Assembly (NCBI GenBank): GCA_905221605.1
Contig: CAJNDS010000494.1
Location: forward strand, 65,001 to 127,132
DNA length: 62,132 nucleotides
Direction of reading: 5' to 3'
Source of the DNA: Symbiodinium natans
Taxonomy: Eukaryota; Sar; Dinophyceae; Suessiales; Symbiodiniaceae
How positions within the stretch are numbered: position 1 is the first letter of the stretch; every line of letters begins with the position of its first letter. The notes beneath the pieces were generated by a model. It did not search any database. It was not told the DNA's origin and worked only from the letters and a program-made list of their open reading frames with translations. A program made the translations under genes and the position numbers. Below, piece by piece: positions 57,274-62,132 of the stretch.

Positions 57274-59073
57274 ATGGCCTGTTGGCATGGAGCCGCTCGT
57301 CGCTTGGTGCTTGACAGTCCCTTTGCCCAAGTTGTGAGACGTTGGCAGAGCTCCACCGGCATCAACCCCAGCAGTCTTGCCAGAACATCCACATGGCATT
57401 ATGGCGACTTGTGCAAAAAGGCATCCCGGTTTCGTTCGTGTATTCGAGCACCCGAACTTCGCACAGCTTATGAGGAGGTGCAGGGGCTGCTTCAGTCAGT
57501 CAAACTATCGGCATCTCCACAGAAGATTCAATCTGCGACAGAGGTTCTCAGAACCACGTTGGAGAAGGCCTTTGACAAGGAGCAAAATTTCGAAAAAGCT
57601 CTTTTTCAAGCCATCGCCAAGGCATTTGGATTGAAGGGCAACCAGTCGCTTGGAAACAAAGTCCATCTTCACACCGGCCCCTCTTGGTCTCTGACGCTGA
57701 GGCGTCAAACTCAAACTCAAGACTTGGCATTGGATGGCATCCCAAGTACAATCGCCCTGGCCAAAGGTGCCAAGGCAGACTTGACTTTGACCCTTGAAAT
57801 GAACCAACGGAGTTACCCGCTTTGCGTCCTCGAGCTGAAAACGGATCCCCGATCCGCAACGGATGCCCAGTGGCCTGACAAGGAGGTGTCAGGGGTGATG
57901 ACGCAACCCTTGATGACAGCACTCAGTTGGATTCCACCGTGCTTGGATGCACTGTGCTTGAACTTTGAGGGTCTCTTGACAGCTGTGGTATCGTCCAAGA
58001 GCACACGGGTAACTGCGACCAAGCACCGAGCAATCCTTGTCGAGATTGTAAAGCCTGAGGTTTTCAAGCCATGGACGTGCTCAATCCCACAGGATTCGGA
58101 ATCGATTGACACGATTGTTGCCATAGTGGCGCGCGTGCTTGCTGGAGGCATGGAACTCGGTATGGCAGCAGTAAGTCAGACAGGTGTGCCAGGCACCGAC
58201 CAATCATATGTTGGTCGCATTCCGCCTGCCTGGAAGTGCAACATTGTTGGCAATCCACTCGCAGCACCTTTAGGTGGAGTCCAATTGCCCAAAGTGTTGA
58301 GCCAGGGCATCCTATGGCAGGCCAAGGCAGTTGCGAACTGCATCGTTGCTAGCATGGAAGATCGGGCAGTTGTGCATGGCCATGCAACAACAGGAGGTGC
58401 TGGTGATGAGCCCTTGTACTTGAAAGCTCAGTCGCTTTTCTACCCACACATGATCAATCTCAGCGAGTTCAAATGTGCCCACCAAGTACTATGGGAAAAA
58501 GGCGTCGCTGCCACCTTCCCATACCTGCTGTGCAGTGCGTCGACCGAAACAACAACAATGACGATGATGAAAGCGGTCAACGGTCGGCCGCTGACTGCGG
58601 CTGATGTGAGGGTCAATCCACAAATCCTGGCGGGGGTCGCAGAGCAAGTGGAGGCATTGTTGCAGGTCAGGCTGACCCATGCTGACATTCGTTACCCAAA
58701 TGTGGTCGTCCTTGTCGATGGCAGGAGCAGTTTGCTGGACCTCGAATCTTTGATCTTCGGGAGCTTGCCAGACACGAAGTCAACGCGCCTTGAGTACTGC
58801 ACTATGGGTGCCAAGAGATTCGACCTTCTTGGTTGCGCTGCATGGCAATTTTCACTACTGCTGTACAGGGCTTTTCGGCTGAGTGGATCCGTGGAGGAGA
58901 CTATGGAGATGTTTGAAGAATGGCTCCAACAAAAATGCAACAACAACACGCCATTGCTGCAGCTTGCAATGAAGCATGCCTCTGAGGAACATGCACCCCA
59001 GAGTCCAATGCACACAGGCTTCAAAGCAGGCTTCGTGGCACTTGCAATGAAGACTCTTGAGCAGTTCAGCTAG
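57274..59073 (+). CDS. intronless PD-(D/E)XK nuclease-like plus kinase-like protein (Crinkler-type architecture)
   Basis: A 599-residue single-exon gene; the ATG follows an in-frame TAG (57268-57270), and TTAG could also serve as a trans-splice acceptor. Residues 1-30 are Arg-rich (ARR, VVRRWQSST), possibly a mitochondrial-type leader. A nuclease-like core follows, with Glu107 in a helix (FEKALFQAI), Asp169 (AKADLTLTL) and Glu187-x-Lys189 (LCVLELKTD), the PD-(D/E)XK signature. The C-terminal half looks like a protein or aminoglycoside-type kinase: a Gly-rich stretch (TTGGAG), Lys384 (LYLKA), the catalytic loop HADIRYPN (His469, Asp471, Asn476), and Asp489 (LLDLES). Nuclease plus kinase on one chain is known in Crinkler-type proteins. 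Both active sites appear intact. Activity and targets are unknown. It is flanked by telomere-type repeats. Confidence 0.85.
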   Translation: MACWHGAARRLVLDSPFAQVVRRWQSSTGINPSSLARTSTWHYGDLCKKASRFRSCIRAPELRTAYEEVQGLLQSVKLSASPQKIQSATEVLRTTLEKAFDKEQNFEKALFQAIAKAFGLKGNQSLGNKVHLHTGPSWSLTLRRQTQTQDLALDGIPSTIALAKGAKADLTLTLEMNQRSYPLCVLELKTDPRSATDAQWPDKEVSGVMTQPLMTALSWIPPCLDALCLNFEGLLTAVVSSKSTRVTATKHRAILVEIVKPEVFKPWTCSIPQDSESIDTIVAIVARVLAGGMELGMAAVSQTGVPGTDQSYVGRIPPAWKCNIVGNPLAAPLGGVQLPKVLSQGILWQAKAVANCIVASMEDRAVVHGHATTGGAGDEPLYLKAQSLFYPHMINLSEFKCAHQVLWEKGVAATFPYLLCSASTETTTMTMMKAVNGRPLTAADVRVNPQILAGVAEQVEALLQVRLTHADIRYPNVVVLVDGRSSLLDLESLIFGSLPDTKSTRLEYCTMGAKRFDLLGCAAWQFSLLLYRAFRLSGSVEETMEMFEEWLQQKCNNNTPLLQLAMKHASEEHAPQSPMHTGFKAGFVALAMKTLEQFS

Positions 59074-59297
59074 CAAAAGGACCTTGCAGTGCGAGATGCC
59101 GGGGCAAGAATTGCAGGGGAGTTGTAGGGCCAACTTGTGTGTACGCATTACCTCGCTGTAGAAAGCGCTTGAATCCATGTTCGTCCACGTGATGCCATGG
59201 TGAGCGCGCAGTGCACCCCGCTGTTATCCTCAGCTGGTTCGGCTAAGTTCACAGATTGAGAGGCCATCAACGATTCTAGAAGCCTTGCCAGCGCGAC

Positions 59298-59455
59298 GCC
59301 CTAAGAAACCCTAAACCCTAACCCTAAACCTAAACCCTAAACCCTAAACCCTAAACCCTAAACCCTAAAACCCTAAACCCTAAACCCTAAACCCTAAAAC
59401 CCTAAAACCCTAAACCCTAAACCCTAAACCCTAAACCCTAAACCCTAAACCCTAA
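59298..59455. repeat. interstitial telomeric array, (CCCTAAA)n
   Basis: About 22 CCCTAAA or CCCTAAAA units on the + strand, beginning after GCGACGCCCTAAG and ending at CCCTAATATTC. Confidence 0.97.
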
Positions 59456-59531
59456 TATTCCAACAGGAAAGAGCCAAAGTAATGAATTGTTTAATGCTTT
59501 TGTTTTTGTCTTGCCTGAAGCTCTGTTTAAA

Positions 59532-59852
59532 GTTTAGGGTTTAGGGTTTAGGGTTTTAGGGTTTAGGGTTTAGGGTTTAGGGTTTAGGGTTTTAGGGTTT
59601 AGGGTTTAGGGTTTAGGGTTTTAGGGTTTGGTTTTAGGTTTAGGGTTTAGGGTTTAGGGTTTTAGGGTTTAGGGTTTAGGGTTTAGGGTTTAGGGTTTAG
59701 GGTTTAGGGTTTAGGGTTTAGGGTTTAGGGTTTAGGGTTTAGGGTTTAGGGTTTAGGGTTTAGGGTTTTAGGGTTTTAGGGTTCAGGGTTTAGGGTTTAG
59801 GGTTCAGGGTTTAGGGTTTAGGGTTTTAGGGTTTAGGGTTTAGGGTTTAGGG
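59532..59852. repeat. interstitial telomeric array, (TTTAGGG)n
   Basis: About 45 TTTAGGG or TTTTAGGG units with a few TTCAGGG variants, ending TTTAGGGCGTCTCGC. The flank GCGAGACGCCC on the complementary strand resembles the left flank of the CCCTAAA array, so the inverted symmetry extends past the repeats. Confidence 0.97.
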
Positions 59853-61161
59853 CGTCTCGCCGCGCAGCGGCAGTAAGTACCATGTGTAAATGGCGCCCCT
59901 ACACACCCAGGGGGTGTGGGGGGGCGGCATGTCACGCGATGGCATCTGTTTTCAATGTAATCCAACAATTTCATTGGTGCTGGTTCTTTCTCCCCACCCG
60001 CTGTGAGCTTTCACAGGCCACCGCCCAAACCATTGCCTTTTAGGGTTTAGGGCTGTCGCCCTCAATTCCCACCATTGCTTCAAACTTTTCTTGTTTGCTC
60101 GGCGGTGAAGGCAGCGGGGTGGGAGGGAGAAGCCAGCTCATGGCCAGGTGGGGGGCCGGGGCGGCCAGGGGCCAGCAGAGGCGGGGGGGCAGAGGGGGCG
60201 AAGGGGGGGCCAGAGCGGCCGGGGTGCACCACCATTGCTTCAAACTTTCCGGGGCCATGAGTGGCACGCTTCACTCCCCGTTCATAGAGCTTTTGGTGAG
60301 GTCGTAGAGTTGATGCTCCCACTTGTTGCCTTTCCCGGGTCAGATATTGATCGATCTTCGGAAGGCCGGGAAGGGCAGGGGTTGAGAGGAGGAGGTTCCA
60401 GGGGGTAGGGGGAAGGTTTTTGGCTCCCCTCGAAAAGCGATTGAAATATCTGTGCAGACAAAGGAGCTTAGTCGCAAATGGCAAACATGCCCCCGAGGAA
60501 CATGCCGAAGCGGCCTCTTCCAAAAATCTTTCACTTGCTTCAAGACAACTCGTGTGGGGCTTTTGAAATTGCAGGGACAAAAGATTGCAGAACATGAACA
60601 TGGATCGCCTTTCCGGCCTATCAAGCACGACAAGGCTTGAAGGTGCATCCGCAAAGAGTGATCTGCAACGCACTCAACCATCGATGCAGCTTTTGCCGCC
60701 GGGCGTGGGCGGGGGGGGGCCAAGCACGGAAGAGCTTCGAGCCAACACAGTGAACATGCAGACGATGCGGCCACTCAACGCGAGGTCCCCGCAAGCATCC
60801 CGCAGCTGAGTCGCGGAGTAGCAACCCTGTCGAGCAGCAGAAGACGAAGCTTTCTCTTTTTTCTGACAGCTGAGACGGCGTACTTGAATGTATATCGAAC
60901 AAGAGACAGAGGACAGGCAAGCTACAGGGGCAGACCTGTGCCGGAACCGTCCGCCGCCTGTGGCCTTCGCCCGCTCGTCCCAAACCGCACCCCTCGGCTG
61001 GAGCCGCCGCCTGCGGCACCTCCTTTTCTGAAATGCACCCCGCCACGAAGCTTGATCGCAAGTTGAGAGAATCCTTTGACTCCGGTGGCTGAAACCTACA
61101 CAACAAGTCAAGGAGCCACGTTGCGGGGGCTGTCAGTGAGATCGCTAAGAGCATGCTCCGC
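59853..61161. other. non-coding region between convergent genes
   Basis: No gene is supported. CACCATTGCTTCAAACTTT occurs twice (about 60069 and 60231), bracketing a G-rich stretch. A lone TTTTAGGGTTTAGGG is at 60039-60053. Confidence 0.5.
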
Positions 61162-62132
61162 TCAGCGGAAGCGTGCTGGCGTGAAGTGATGGACGCCCGG
61201 GTTGCCCACGAAGCGCCAGTTCACGTCGTATTCTACCCGACTCAGGGCCACGTAGGCGGCCGCCGGCATGTTCGGCACGTCCAGCCACACGGTGATGTGG
61301 GGCAGGGTGGCGCCCTGCACCTTGTGAAGCGTGCTGGCGTAGCCGAGGCGCAAGGGGAAGTGGGCGATGCGCTCCTCGGAGGTCCACGGGTGTACCGCGA
61401 GACGGATGCCCTGGTCGGTCTTCACGATGACGTTGCCTCCGTCCACGCCGAGCACCACCGCGCCCATCCCATTGACGAAGCCCACCGACTTGTTCAAGTT
61501 CTTCGTGAGGATGACGCGCGCCCCGCGGTAGATGGGCACCTCGACCGGGTTCTGCGCCACCATCTTGCCATCCTGGTAGTTGTCGACATTGCTCTCCGGG
61601 TCGCCGGGAACGACCGCAAGGGGGGCCGCGTCGGCGAAGAGGGCGGCGACGGCCATGTCGTTGAGCTGAGCACAGGCGCGGCGACTGATGGTGAGGAAGA
61701 GCGTCTGCGGGGTCTCTGCCAGGATGTGGGTCACGTCGTCCTGGGAAGGTTCTGGATTCATGCCGTACCCAGCCCGGTGCCGCGACGGAGCCTTGTGGCC
61801 TGCCAGGATCTTCCTTAGCTGCTCGACAGTCGGCTTGCCCACGCGGAGAAGTTCCAGCTTCTTGCGCAGCTCCGGGCACTTGCACCGCAACATGGCGTGC
61901 AGCTCCCGTTTCTTGACCAGGACGCTGTGCCAGAGCGGGGAGTCGAGCGAGCTGGAGGGCTCGACGCCTGGCAGCTGGTAGAAGTCGCCAACAAAGACCA
62001 ACGTCGGGAGGCGCTCCGCGGCCTGCCACTGCTCCACGATGCGTTCAAAGATGGCGCGGGAGAGCTGGCCTACTTCCTCGACGACGATCAGGTCGTAGGG
62101 CCACAGCACCTCCAAGGTCTCCTGGGCGGGCT
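61162..62132 (-). CDS. PIF1-type DNA helicase, C-terminal part, runs off the window
   Basis: A superfamily 1B 5'-3' helicase fragment. The frame is open to the window edge, so the N-terminus with the Walker A loop is missing here. In order it shows the Walker B region (LIVVEEVGQ, with EE in place of the usual DE), motif III (VFVGDFYQLPGV), an R-rich stretch (ELHAMLRCKCPELRKKL), motif V-like GARVILTKNLNKSVGFVNGM and motif VI-like TLHKVQGATLPHITV followed by YVALSRVEYD. It stops at TGA (61162-61164). Base composition is visibly more GC-rich than in the other genes. PIF1 relatives act in genome maintenance and also form part of Helitron transposons. Which applies cannot be decided from this fragment. 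Confidence 0.95.
   Translation of the reverse strand, partial: PAQETLEVLWPYDLIVVEEVGQLSRAIFERIVEQWQAAERLPTLVFVGDFYQLPGVEPSSSLDSPLWHSVLVKKRELHAMLRCKCPELRKKLELLRVGKPTVEQLRKILAGHKAPSRHRAGYGMNPEPSQDDVTHILAETPQTLFLTISRRACAQLNDMAVAALFADAAPLAVVPGDPESNVDNYQDGKMVAQNPVEVPIYRGARVILTKNLNKSVGFVNGMGAVVLGVDGGNVIVKTDQGIRLAVHPWTSEERIAHFPLRLGYASTLHKVQGATLPHITVWLDVPNMPAAAYVALSRVEYDVNWRFVGNPGVHHFTPARFR

Noticed and set aside
59298-59852. Relic of a head-to-head chromosome fusion
   Set aside because: The order is C-rich then G-rich on the + strand, the reverse of what fusing two ends would give.
61145-62029. Overlapping frames of 220-294 residues on both strands in the helicase region
   Set aside because: They are shadow frames of a GC-rich gene; only the 61162-62132 - strand frame shows helicase motifs.

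Overview
The window reads as nuclear DNA of a dinoflagellate, probably a Symbiodiniaceae-like species. Three things support this. Two genes that can be reconstructed exon by exon use many GC and GA splice donors besides GT, always with AG acceptors. Five recognisable genes in a row lie on the + strand, as in dinoflagellate unidirectional gene arrays. The telomere-type repeat present is TTTAGGG. The species cannot be named from the sequence alone.

Layout. 1-3 kb holds exon-like fragments, including a possible terminal exon (1247-1339). About 3-10.7 kb carries a formin gene, with FH1-like stretches, at least ten FH2 exon matches and a basic tail. 11-13.6 kb has exons of an unrecognised gene. 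14-19.3 kb is repeat-dominated, with degenerate tandem units and over 3 kb of mosaic microsatellite. 20.1-21.8 kb is an eleven-exon ClpP-family gene that has lost all three catalytic residues (ClpR-like). 24.7-37.6 kb is a gene for the epsilon large subunit of the AP-4 adaptor complex in more than 30 small exons, with a tandem duplication inside its largest intron. 38.5 kb to at least 52.6 kb starts with a 2.7 kb exon for a secreted, cysteine-rich, multiply glycosylated coiled-coil protein, followed by small coiled-coil exons. Its introns carry a 2.36 kb element with inverted ends, nested hairpins and flanking microsatellites.

57.3-59.1 kb is an apparently intronless gene joining a PD-(D/E)XK nuclease-like domain to a kinase-like domain, the architecture of Crinkler-type proteins. 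After it come two telomeric arrays in inverted orientation (59.3-59.85 kb), then a PIF1-type helicase fragment on the - strand running off the window end. The array boundary is therefore convergent, and telomeric DNA lies in it.

The genes do not form one pathway. Formin (actin), AP-4 (post-Golgi sorting) and ClpR (Clp protease core, probably plastid) are housekeeping functions. The nuclease-kinase and PIF1 genes look like mobile or accessory genes near the boundary. Exon boundaries were inferred by reading all frames against remembered family motifs and requiring phase consistency; no search or alignment was run.
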